Shown: positions 54,520 to 64,000 of the stretch, one piece after another
Layout of the letters: every line of letters starts with the position of its first letter
Numbering within the stretch: position 1 is the first letter of the stretch
Source of the DNA: Tricholoma matsutake
Lineage: Eukaryota; Basidiomycota; Agaricomycetes; Agaricales; Tricholomataceae
NCBI GenBank assembly: GCA_026075535.2
Contig: AP026540.1
Span: 7,626,001 to 7,690,000 of the forward strand
Length of the DNA stretch: 64,000 nt
Direction: 5' to 3'
Position numbers and translations under genes: made by a program
The notes under the pieces: model-generated
The model's database searches: none
What the model was told of the DNA's origin: nothing
Seen by the model: only the letters and a program-made list of their open reading frames with translations

Positions 54520-55380
54520 AGACCACGGACCGAAGCTCCTGAGCCACAAAACATGCAACTAGAGCAACCAGAACCCAAACCCCTAGTCCCTGTCCCGAAA
54601 TGCCACGACATACTACGATCCTCCACCCGACTGCCCCTCTCCTCATCCAAATCACCTCAGCGGACAATGTTCTCTCTCACTCACCTGCATACACACCATA
54701 TTCACCTCTTGACCCCAATGACGAGGATGCACATTCAGTGGAACATGTTGTCTCTCATTAACAGCCCAGTCCACGTCACCTCCTCTGCACTCAACCACAT
54801 CCCCTGTCCACGTCACTAGCACTGTCCACAGCACCAGTCCTGTCCATGCCACCTGTCCTGTCCACACCTCCTGTCCCATCCATGCCACCTATCCTGCCCC
54901 TTCACCAGCCCCATCTGTGTCCATGTCCATGACCCCGTGAACATCCCTGCACTGCACATATCCAACTCTGACTCAGTGTTCATGTGAGCACATAAAGTTA
55001 TTTTTGGTGACCAAAACCACGACCTCGCCACCTACCCCCCCCTGTCACTGGCCCATTGGCATGTCTGTCATGATTTGCAATTGTGACTCAGTGTTCTTGC
55101 ATGTAAAGTTGCATTTTGATTCATCTCCAGCCTGCCCTTGTGAACACCCTCGTCCTTGCCTGCCACATCATTGTCAGCATGAGTCAATGCCCGTGGTCAT
55201 CATGGCTGTCCTCACCCTGTCTTGTCCTTGCCCATCCTTGCCTACACCTGTGCTCATTGTTGCTCATTGTCATCATCAGTCCACTACCAGGCAACTCAAT
55301 GTTTTCACCAACATGTAAAGTATGCCTATGGCTTGTTGATTCAAGCCCCCCCCAGTCTTTTTTTTTGGAGTATGAGAGAG
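54520..55380 (+). other. Internal remnant of the short-LTR element; no gene recognised
   Basis: Broken frames (PRTEAPEPQNMQLEQPEPKP, then LRSSTRLPLSSSKS) look like the hinge of a retroelement polyprotein. The rest is CCTGTCCA/CACC-rich repeat sequence. It matches parts of 12929-13200 in inverted orientation and ends at the GGAGTATGAGAG block next to the LTR. Confidence 0.4.
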
Positions 55381-55565
55381 TGTAAGAGTGCCTCTTACAT
55401 CATCATTACATTAGCACATGCCACTCAGTTATCACATGTTATTTGGATAGTATATAGTCTATACTTCGAGTACTTGTACAGTATTCTAGAATCCCCCTTT
55501 GAATTATATTAAGTTCCTTATATGTTCTTGTGTCTCTGAGTGTTGGAAGCTTCAGCTTCCTTCCA
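55381..55565 (+). repeat. Short LTR (185 bp), plus orientation
   Basis: Starts TGTAAGAGTGCC and ends CTTCCTTCCA. It is colinear with 12744-12928 and 57330-57513 (both inverted). Internal GAGTGTTGGAAGCTTC and AAGTTCCTTATATG blocks are conserved. Confidence 0.65.
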
Positions 55566-55938
55566 ATACACCAGTAGTTGTCCTTGCACATTAAATAGAG
55601 GAGGCTCCATAAATATGGCCTTGTGGTTCAGACGTGGTGTTACACAGCTTGGTAGGTTTGGAAATGTGAGAGGAACAGGCAGGTTTGGAAATGTGAGAGG
55701 AACAGCGAGAGGGACCACTGGCATGAGAGAATCGAGTATGTGCAGAAGAGGGCTGAGTATTTGGAGAACTGATTTTGATCTGCTTCCTTGGTGCTTCCTC
55801 TTGACCTCGCCAGTAGTCTTTCCCATATTTCAAGACATTGTACTCGTACATCTCTGTTTCAACATCTGTGGATTCCACAGAGGCTCTGGGTGGCGGGGGC
55901 TCTTCAATGTGCTTCTCTGCAGCTTCAAGGATTGCCAC
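55566..55938 (-). other. Open 115-residue frame, unrecognised, before hAT-b
   Basis: On the minus strand a frame reads YEYNVLKYGKDYWRGQEEAP and a SRCSSHISKP tandem duplication. It ends near the LTR and begins at the hAT-b border. It may be gag-like debris; I do not recognise it. Confidence 0.3.
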
Positions 55939-56776
55939 TAGTGTTTAAAGGTCCAGTCCAGTCCGGTTTTTGACTTCCAAATGGGGCAACCGGCAACCGC
56001 AACCGGTCTAGGACCGACCCAGATATTGGAGGACCACAACCGGACCCTTTAGGACTGGTCCTAATCAGTCCATGGACCGAAAAAAGACTGGTTCAGACTG
56101 GTCTTTTGTCATAAACTTTATTGTGCCAAATAACCCATATGTATCTCAACAAATATGACCATTACCTCATATATACTATATTCATGGATAGCGATTGTAA
56201 TGTTCCATAGACCGATCCAACATTTAAGCAATTCCGTCAAGACTTGACTGAGATATGGCCAAAACCAAAAGGACATGCATTCAAGTTGTGGTTTGTAGTT
56301 TGTAATTTGTAGTTTGTAGTTGCACTCATTTGGGCTGTTATATGAATAAAATCCCATGGTACAGATGATTAGGTGTGTTGTTGTTACTTTTATGATGTCA
56401 TATAGCTGTACAAAAAAAATTATGGCTCAGGTAATAAGCAATGCAATCAAAGTTGTTCTGATACAACAAAATACTCATACAAAAATGTTTTTGGTCATAT
56501 CTCAACCAATTCTTGACTGTTTTTGATGATCCAGGGACTGAAAATGAAGTAAATATGTGTGAGAGTAAGGTCCAACATACATTGGGATGAAAGACTGGTC
56601 ACAACCGGTTTTAACCAGTTTTTCATTGGTCCTACTATATTTTTCAGAACGAAAGACCAGCAACTGGACTGAAAAAGACTGGTCCATAAATAGACCACTG
56701 GTCCGGTCCTAATAGGTCCAGTTCAGTTCAGTTTTGGTCTTTTTTTCGGTCCTACAGACTGGACCTACAAACACTA
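55939..56776 (-). mobile_element. hAT-b short copy (838 bp), inverted partner of 45355-46182
   Basis: The ends are TAGTGTTTAAAGGTCCAG and GGACCTACAAACACTA. The flanks attgccac and attgtcta agree at five of eight positions, a possible decayed duplication. The body is nearly identical to the copy at 45355-46182, so the two transposed or duplicated recently compared with other hAT-b copies. Confidence 0.78.
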
Positions 56777-57329
56777 ATTGTCTACAGTTAGTTGGTGGTT
56801 CCACAGGGTGGTGGGTTCTGTCTGTGTGGTAGATGAGGCCCTAGATGCCATTTCCGGGGTGTTGGAGTTGGGTTTGCCATCGTTGTTGGTGGTGATGTGG
56901 CAGACGAACAGGGGGGTTCGGGATGCGAGAGGGGATGGAGAGCACTCTGGGGAGCTGTAGGCTGGTGTGGAGATGTGTACTGTTGTTTCTGAGCTGTTGG
57001 AAGAGGGGGCTCATGCTGGAAAACTGGTCGCCATCAACATTGACAACTGTGATGTGGCATGTGATGGTGATGGTGGTGATGAACTTGAAGTGGTGCGGGG
57101 TTGGTAACAGTCTTGCGGGGTCGTTTGAAGTGTTTGGAGCCAAGCAAGATGGGTGGGATCAATACGGGGTATAGGTGGTGTATAAACGAGAGTAGTTCTT
57201 GATAGTTCCAGGACTTGTGTGCAGTGTGAAAAACTCGACCATTTTGGAAATTTCAGGGTCGGCGAGGTTTTGGGAAAAAGAGCATGTGTGAGAGTAGAGT
57301 GCATATAGTAAGCTCATTATTAAAAAAAG
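56777..57329 (-). other. Unassigned; possible gag-like debris
   Basis: A minus-strand frame (57143-56841) is rich in P, T, H and S (NTSNDPARLLPTPHHFKF, LFQQLRNNSTHLH). It lies between a hAT-b copy and an inverted short LTR, so retroelement origin is likely, but no domain is visible. Confidence 0.3.
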
Positions 57330-57513
57330 TGGAAGGAAACCAAAGCTTCCAACACTCAGAGACACAAGAACATATAAGGAACTTAATATAATTCGAAGGG
57401 GGATTCTAGAATACTGTACAAGTACTCGAAGTATAGACTATATACTATCCAAATAACATGTGATAACTGAGTGGCATGTGATAATGTAATGATGATGTAA
57501 GAGGCACTCTTCA
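57330..57513 (-). repeat. Short LTR (184 bp), minus orientation
   Basis: Read on the minus strand it runs from TGAAGAGTGCC to CTTTGGTTTCCTTCCA and is colinear with 55381-55565. It marks the right limit of recognisable transposon sequence. Confidence 0.6.
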
Positions 57514-60500
57514 TGTATACATGGGAAGGTGTGGACTTCCAGAAATGGGTGCCCATTTCCGGGTATGGACAAAATGGGCCTTCGAGGGTTTTCCGGTTCT
57601 TCGCGTTCCTGCCAAAAACCCAAAGAGAAGCAGAACCATAGAACCTCTTTTGAAATTGCCACAGGATATAGCACCTCTGCGTCGATTGTGTATAATATAC
57701 TATTTGCCTAGATAAACAACATCACAATGATCGTGTACATCTATAGGCTGTATCAAGTGTGCTGGCCTGAAACAGAGATAGCAGGCAGACACCCTCGAGC
57801 CCTTCATCATCTGCCATGCCTGGCCACACCTGGTTCACTATTGTCCCTCATCGTCTGCGTCTGCCATCCGCCTCCTCCCAGCCTGCTCGCCTCCTTCCGC
57901 CTGCTCGCCCCTTCCGCCTGCCCATCATCCCCTCCCTTGATCCGCCATTCCCCCCATCGTCTGCCATCTGCCCCCCCCCCCCCCAGCCTGCCCGCTGTGG
58001 TCCCTCGGACTGCTGCTGCTGCTGCAGGGCTGTAGCCCCTGCATGGCCATTTCTCGTGTCGTTCCTGGCCTGTTTCCGCCCCCATATGTAGAATACGTGT
58101 TAGTTTAGAACGATGCTGAAATGAAAATGTACCAAGGGAGTAACCCCGCCACCATCCCGTCTCATTGCCTTCCTGCTGGTACTGTATTCCTCGTCGTTAT
58201 TTGATGCTCATGGTTCCTCGCCCATCACTGGTTCCTTTGCCCCCAGGTTGTCGTCACTGTGCAGGGTCATGATCCCTCGCCTGTCGTTGTTGTCCCAGGC
58301 GGTCATCGCTCCTCGTGTCGAATGCCTAAATGGGGGGCCGAGAGTGCCGAAATGTCTTCTTCACGATGTGGCGTGGACATAATGGCAATATGGTAGGGAA
58401 TAAGCCAGCGGAAAAAGTGGGGTTGTCGTTGGGCATCCCCCATCGTCATTGGGCGTCCCTCGTAGTTGTTGGGTGCCCTGTGTCTGTCTTGCTGTCCTTT
58501 GGGTGTTGCCGTCGTTTTGGGTCCCAGGTCCTGTGTCGGTAGGTATCCTGGCTGTTGTAATTTTTCTCAGGTCTAGATTGGGTGTAAAATCAGTAATGAA
58601 TAAAAATCGAACAATTGAGACGCCCACCTGCGCCTGCCTGACCTGCCACTCACCCTCTTGGCCACTCGCCACCTCATCCGCCGCTGTATCCAACGTTCGC
58701 CTTGTTACACTCACCCTGCCGTCTGCTCTGCGCTCTCTGTGGTTGCTCGTGCCTGTATTACTTCCTCGCATTCGGCATTACGTTCTCTGGGGCCAGCACT
58801 TTTGTCAGTGGGATGTTATTTGGTGTTTGGTGGTAGGGAGATGGGAAAGAAAATGGGTAGACGGACAAGGGGAGGAGGACAGACGGCCATGAGCATGTGG
58901 GTGATATGTTCGTTCATAGCCAAGAAAGAGCTGCAAAACAGATGAGTTTGAGACAATAAGTTAGTCTATCCCCAGAACACTCACTTTGATGGCTTTAGCT
59001 GTTGGGCGGGGATGGCGATAGGGACGACGGTGGTGGTTGAAGCTGAAAAAACGCGCACGGCCACATACCTCGGGAACGGAAAGAATGATAACAGGAGCTG
59101 CACTGTGGTCCAACACAACTACCTAAGTTCAAAAAAAGCGTCGGGATATACTTAGTAGCTATGCTAGATCACCCTAACGGTTGATCTTATCGAAATGTTG
59201 AGAAATTAATAAAGATCAGACGAAGCCACCAAAATGATCAAACCTGTACATACAATAATTTCTGTATGAATTGAACATCTTACCACACACTGGCCACATT
59301 CCACTCTCATGCTCATCGTCAACAATTGCTGTAACTATACTTATTATTAAAGTGCATGCAATAACTTTTGATACGAAATGAATTTATCGGATTGGTGGTT
59401 GAAGTTAAATACAAGGGAAACGGGAGCATTTACAGTACTAACATTCGTGTGCGCTACATGCAAGTCTGGTCTGGAATCAAAAATTTATCAATGACAAAAC
59501 AGTTCATTGAGCTTTCCCAATGGCAAAAACAGACAGAAGCGACGGGAGATGTAAGATTTTAACAGTAGGTAATAAAACAACGGTTAGAGCGATGCAAACA
59601 CAAAACCGGGTGCACGCACACCTTAAAAACCATCTGCTATCCATCTCCACCTGACCGAACAGTGTGCCACCCTCTGCTGTGCATAATGCTAGCCTAAAAA
59701 AGCCCCAACTCTCAGTGTCTATCCCCTTTCCGTCGCCCTCCTCGCACTATTCCAAAGCACGACGCCCCGATTCGCCGTAAATGTGCATTGAGGGGTGGTG
59801 GCCGGCAGCAGTTGACTATCAGATGGTAGGAGTGTACAGTTGATCTCTGGGAAGTATGCGGGGAAGGAGGTGATGGAGCAGGCATGCCGGAGAATCTTGA
59901 GAGCTATGTACGGAATGCGCGAGGGGTAGCAAGATCAACGGCCGTCAAGGATGGGGGTGGGAGATGATATTTGTGCCGGAAGCGGTCAAGGCAGGGTGCG
60001 GGGGACAGGCGGGTCGCTGAGGTGGGAGCATAGTGGTGCCGAGGGTTTGAGTTTGGGATCATTGCAGGAGGGGGGCCAGCTTGAGGAGTTTTTCAGTGCT
60101 AAAATGAACATAAAAGTAGTACCAGGTTTCGATTCGCAACAAAAAGTAATTGGAGCCGGGAGCCACAACAGCCTAGCAAGGAAGCCGAAATGTCCTCACA
60201 ATCCCTGTGCGAGCTGAAATCGAGAGGTTTTTGTAAAGCAACGGATGTCGACGTCCAGTTCCAGTTGGCACCGGCGGTCCAGTGAAACCACATATCCATG
60301 AGGCTGTAACGAAATTTGAAGAGGCGGATTCAGGCCTCAACCTATTTAAGGAGAAGGGGGCAAGGGAGGGGAGGAGAGACTTGAAGGTAGAGAGGTTCAT
60401 TTGAGGTGGTAGGTAATTGCAGGAAGAGACGCGTCATCAGCAGGGTGGATTTGCAGTGTGTCGGGCATAGTCGTTGAGGTCACCCACGGATGAGCAGTGC

Positions 60501-61142
60501 CAGTCCTAATAAGCTAATGAGGTGGCGTTGTTGGTTGGGGAGACGGCGGGAGGTTGGCAGGAGATTCGTCAGGCGGCCAGTGGAGGTGGTTGCGGAAGTG
60601 GCAGCGGAAGGTGGCACGTCGTGAGGGAGCATAAGACCTCTTCGAGAGGTTGACCTTGAAGCTTGAAGGCCTATTTCCCTCACTCCCGGAAATGGCCTTC
60701 GAGGGTCTTAGGAGAGCCCCTGCCTAAGGTGCAAGTAACAAGGGTGTGCATCAGTACCCGGTGTGCTTTGCGTCCGTGTGGGGAGGTAACCCTGTCACCG
60801 AGGAAGTAAGATTCTAGTACATATTGCCATCCTCTACTCGCTTTTCATCTAGGGTTGATAGGATCTGCGCAAAACTTGCGCCGGTACTAGTAGAGGCAGC
60901 ACGGCAGCTCTGGCGTAAAAACGACTGGGAAAGGTCGTTCTCGTAAGTGGGTGCAGGTGGATCGTGGTAAGTAATATGAAGCACAGGAGACATGAGAGTA
61001 AACTTATGTAAAATGTCAATCACTCCATCACGGCGCGCACGGTTGAAACGTCAACGTTTTCAACAGCCAGGGTTGCTGCCGTCCTCTGATTTTTTTTTCT
61101 TTGCTGTGCCTCGGCCTGTCATTCTTTTCAAATCGGCCTATC
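57514..61142. other. CpG-rich sequence with no gene recognised
   Basis: Composition changes here to CpG-rich host-like DNA. CCGCC/CTGC-rich stretches (57840-58090), a C-run (57971-57982) and a GGCCTTCGAGGGT block shared by 57577-57590 and 60699-60712 are visible. Short open frames show no start context, splice pattern or family resemblance I can support. Untranslated regions or diverged exons cannot be excluded. Confidence 0.4.
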
Positions 61143-62863
61143 ATGCTCATTCGTTTACAATCAGTACTGGGGATTATCGTCGTCTGGTCCTCGTTCCAGA
61201 TAGCAGCACACGCCTTTTTTTTCACCGTTGGGTCTCCTACCCAATGTGATGCCTTGACCGTATCATGGACTGGTGAGGTTAAGAGATAATTCGTTAGGAT
61301 TCAAAATTCATCGATCTTTTATAGGTGGGACGCCGCCATTCCAATTGCTCATAACTCCCGTATGTCCTAATCTAGTCGTCCGAAAAACACCGCCTCTGAT
61401 GCCGTGCTTAGGTTTTTGGGGTACCTAGCAATGTATCAATACCTTCGAATACCTTCAAAGACGGACAGGGCTCTTCTTCAATTCAGGTGGCTTATGCAGC
61501 CGGTCAGAAACTTCTGTTTACCATGTCGGACGCAACGGGGTTTGGAAGCGGCGGTTCAACTGGTGTCTTGGTTGTGGGTTCATCACAAGGGGGTACGTGT
61601 GAAGTTAGGGGTCCAAGTGAGTACCGATTTTCTCTTGGATACTATCAACACATATGTACTCGGTCCAACAGCTTTGGGTTTCAACTTCCAGTTGAATTCT
61701 GCTTTACAGCAATGCAGGTAAGTCCAGTGTACACCTGCAGTTTCTCATCATTGCCATGTGCCATCAGGCCATACACTATAAGTGGATATTCAGGAGCCGT
61801 TCAGCCAGTCACGTTCATAGTGAGTTTGAATGTGGCTCTTGATCAGGTCTGTCTTACCAGACCTAATTATCAGGGCATAGTTCCGGGAGGAACCTCTATG
61901 AGTCTTAACCTTCCATTGGCGTCTGGGTCTTTCGACTGGAACGCAGATGTTGCTGAGGGAACATCGATGATATTTTTGATGGTGGACGCAGCGGGGCGCA
62001 GTGGCGGTAGCTCTGATATCATAGCTGTTGGCGCTTCCGATGATGGTAGTTGTCTCAACAACCTCTCCCCTTCGTCCACGCTTGCTGCCTCAACCTCATC
62101 TGCTAGTTCAACGTCTATTGCTAGCTCCACCTCTTCAGGACCTAGCTCGTCATCTTCTGCAATCTTGGCATCGAAGCCCAGCAAAGGCTCACCAATAGCT
62201 GTCATTGTTGGCGGCGTGATTGGTGCTCTCCTATTTCTTGCTTCTGTCATTGCCCTGGGCTTATTTTTCATTCGAAAAAGACGAGACACGTGGAGTGGTG
62301 GTAATTCCAATATCATGCAACCGCGCAGAACACGATCTCAAGTTGATCTTACGTACGATCCTGGGTACTATGTTCCAACTATGCATCCATATACTTCTGG
62401 CTCGGCTACACCGATGACTTCACCGACGCCGTTTTCGGATTCGTACTCCTATCTTGATGAGCCACATCAACTACATTCAAAATATTCACCGTCTACGGCA
62501 CCATCGCAGTATCAATCACTCTCACTTTCTATGCCTGATTCGGATCAGTTCAACCCGTACATGCGTAACGAAGTAGCTCATTCCATTATCGTTCAACCAT
62601 TTGTCAATCCGCCCCCTCCACGCGATTCAATATCCACTGCAAAACGAACGGCGGCGTTGGCAGGCACTTCGGCCTACACTCCATCACCGCGGTTCATTGT
62701 ACACACTGATGTGGAGGATGATCTTCACCCTAGTGAGGATGAGATTGTCGAGCTTCCCCCTCTTTATTCCGATCGGCGTAGCCTCTCGCCTCACCTTTCC
62801 CCAGTCTTGTCCTCCAATACTCAGTTCATGCAGGGATCAGCACCACCACTTTCAAAGCCATGA
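61143..62863 (+). CDS. Secreted-ectodomain single-pass membrane protein, Ser-rich stalk (485 aa, six exons)
   Basis: Exons 61143-61272, 61325-61359, 61412-61616, 61672-61717, 61768-61819 and 61874-62863, joined by five GT-AG introns of 50-55 bp, give one uninterrupted 1458-nt frame. The start MLIRLQSVLGIIVVWSSF begins a signal peptide. The ectodomain has paired motifs (SPTQCDALTVSWTGGTPPF; TMSDATGFGSGGSTGV; TSMIFLMVDAAGRSGGSSDI; VGASDDGSCL). A Ser/Thr-rich stalk, one transmembrane helix (AVIVGGVIGALLFLASVIAL) and a positive RKRR stop-transfer follow, then a roughly 185-residue Pro/Ser/Tyr-rich cytoplasmic tail. The layout recalls fungal cell-surface sensors. It resembles a lineage-wide Agaricomycete family of unknown function. 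Confidence 0.88.
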
Positions 62864-63691
62864 CACGGATATTATACTATTGCACACTGGATGGCAATTC
62901 GCCACTCAGGAGGCTCCCCTCGCCTTTCATTGTTTTCCGAATATTTATTATGATATCGATGTATCAGATGGTCTGTAATTTCCACTTTTCATGACAACAG
63001 CAGCCATTATTCACTGGCAATGGTCATAACAGGCTCAATACCTGCTTTGCTGTTGTATGTCTACTCGCGATGCTCCCTGTAGTGTGCTCCCCATCACTGC
63101 TTGAGCCATGTGTGTTCTTATTCACCGCACCCGAACCCCGGTGCATCTTACGTGTAAATACTATTATGAGGACTAATTCCTCAATGCATGTGCATTATAG
63201 GAGTGACGGCAAATTACATTGGGCTACATTTTCTCATCAAATAGGCCTATTCATCTTCCTAGCCTCGTTCCCAGTTCCATTGATGGCCCGATAAGAAGTC
63301 AACGAGTTCCGGTATCATATCATTTCAGAACTCAAAGTACTCACTTATGTAGCCCGGTCCCTATTCCAATATACTTTGCCACAAGTTGCTTTGGCGGGTT
63401 TTTTTAACGGTTGGAAGGAGAACACGAGCGCAGAACTTGTGTTGTATAACATGCATACCGGCGTTTATCAGCACAGTGTTTACGTTCTCAGAAACTGATG
63501 AGCGCTCGTCTTTCATTTTTTTTTCAAGGTTGGACATGAAGCATTTTACGCTCATGCTTCTGCACACACAGTTCAATACTTTAGATACATAGAAAGTGTG
63601 AAATGACTGAAAGTAAATCTAAAAAGTACACGACTTGGAACCTAACCTACAACGGACCCTTCATGACTATCAATGCATAGATATCAATGTT
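62864..63691. other. Intergenic region between convergent genes
   Basis: The 830 bp separate the stop of the membrane-protein gene from the stop of the minus-strand gene to the right. They presumably hold both 3' UTRs. I see no gene, repeat or transposon terminus. Confidence 0.5.
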
Positions 63692-64000
63692 TCATTCCTC
63701 TGGAGGTCCTGCTTCCATTGCCATCGGTTCAGTGCTCAACTTTTGGTTTGCAAAAGCGTCGATCATAGCTTCCTGATCCTTCCGCCGACGATGCCTCCTT
63801 CGTCGGTCCTCCTTTATCACACGTTCGATACGACGGCGTGCCTTGGTGTGAAGACGGGGATCTACCAGTGCTTGTTTAGCCCTGTAGCACGCAAGTTCGA
63901 TACTTGCCAGTAGGCGGAGTGTTTCAGAATTGTTCAAGGCCTGAACAGACGGTAAGGCAGTGGCAGAGTAAAGACAATCAAGACTTGCATTGAAGGACCA
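63692..64000 (-). CDS. 3' end of an unidentified gene running off the window
   Basis: On the minus strand an open frame enters from the right edge and stops at 63692-63694. It reads ATALPSVQALNNSETLRLLA, then IELACYRAKQALVDPRLHTK, a highly basic ARRRIERVIKEDRRRRHRRR segment and AMEAGPPEE at the C-terminus. Sense codons and CpG content look host-like, and there is no stop up to the edge. The basic helix suggests nucleic-acid binding or nuclear import. I do not recognise the family. Confidence 0.55.
   Translation of the reverse strand, partial: WSFNASLDCLYSATALPSVQALNNSETLRLLASIELACYRAKQALVDPRLHTKARRRIERVIKEDRRRRHRRRKDQEAMIDAFANQKLSTEPMAMEAGPPEE

Noticed and set aside
57816..60300. Several short open frames in the CpG-rich region
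   Set aside because: Overlapping frames on both strands, compositionally biased, with no splice sites or motifs that link them into a gene.
1..64000. tRNA or rRNA genes
   Set aside because: No cloverleaf with A/B boxes or rRNA-like sequence was recognised by eye; a tRNAscan run would be decisive.

Overview
The window looks like a filamentous basidiomycete (Agaricomycete) chromosome. The coding signals I recognise are split by 50-61 bp GT-AG introns, the chitin synthase and XPG fragments read like Agaricomycete versions, and three Ty3/gypsy retrotransposons lie beside many DNA transposons. About 57.5 kb (1-57.5 kb) is a deeply nested transposon graveyard. Only the last 6.5 kb (57.5-64 kb) looks like ordinary CpG-rich host DNA, with one well-supported spliced gene (61143-62863, minor strand issues none, plus strand) and the 3' end of a second gene running off the right edge (63692-64000, minus strand).

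Layout. 0-4.8 kb: transposon debris, a short LTR and a decayed gypsy element (gypsy-1) cut off inside its integrase. 4.8-16.2 kb: two inverted copies of one 8-bp-TSD DNA transposon (hAT-a) enclose an inverted segment holding the gag-protease-integrase half of a copia element, a GGGTA-rich DNA transposon (hAT-c) with a perfect TSD, a short-LTR element and a chitin synthase fragment. The RT half of the copia element lies beyond the second copy on the opposite strand. 16.2-19.7 kb: copia RT, a 27-bp minisatellite, an LTR-like segment and truncated DNA transposons. 19.7-24.5 kb: a dead XPG/GEN1-like nuclease gene containing several insertions. 24.5-26.5 kb: another DNA transposon (hAT-d). 26.7-30.9 kb: a dead Crypton/Ndc10-like tyrosine recombinase gene with a fold-back MITE in an intron. 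31.1-44.8 kb: a three-level nest, in which hAT-c contains a roughly 6 kb DNA transposon (element D) that contains chromovirus gypsy-2. 46.2-54.5 kb: hAT-c interrupted near its end by chromovirus gypsy-3, which carries an intron-containing antisense ORF. 54.5-57.5 kb: LTR-element and hAT-b debris.

Three themes tie this together. Decay is almost entirely C-to-T at CpG: paired LTRs differ mainly at CpG, in-frame stops are mostly TGA where the family has Arg (CGA), and catalytic Asp or Arg codons are lost by the same change. Perfect or near-perfect 8-bp target duplications allow insertion order to be read directly. The most interesting candidates are element D, whose large broken protein shows P-superfamily-like DDE landmarks plus C2H2 and PHD-type zinc clusters, and the spliced antisense Zn2Cys6-type ORF inside gypsy-3. 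Family assignments rest on motif recognition by eye; no database search was run.
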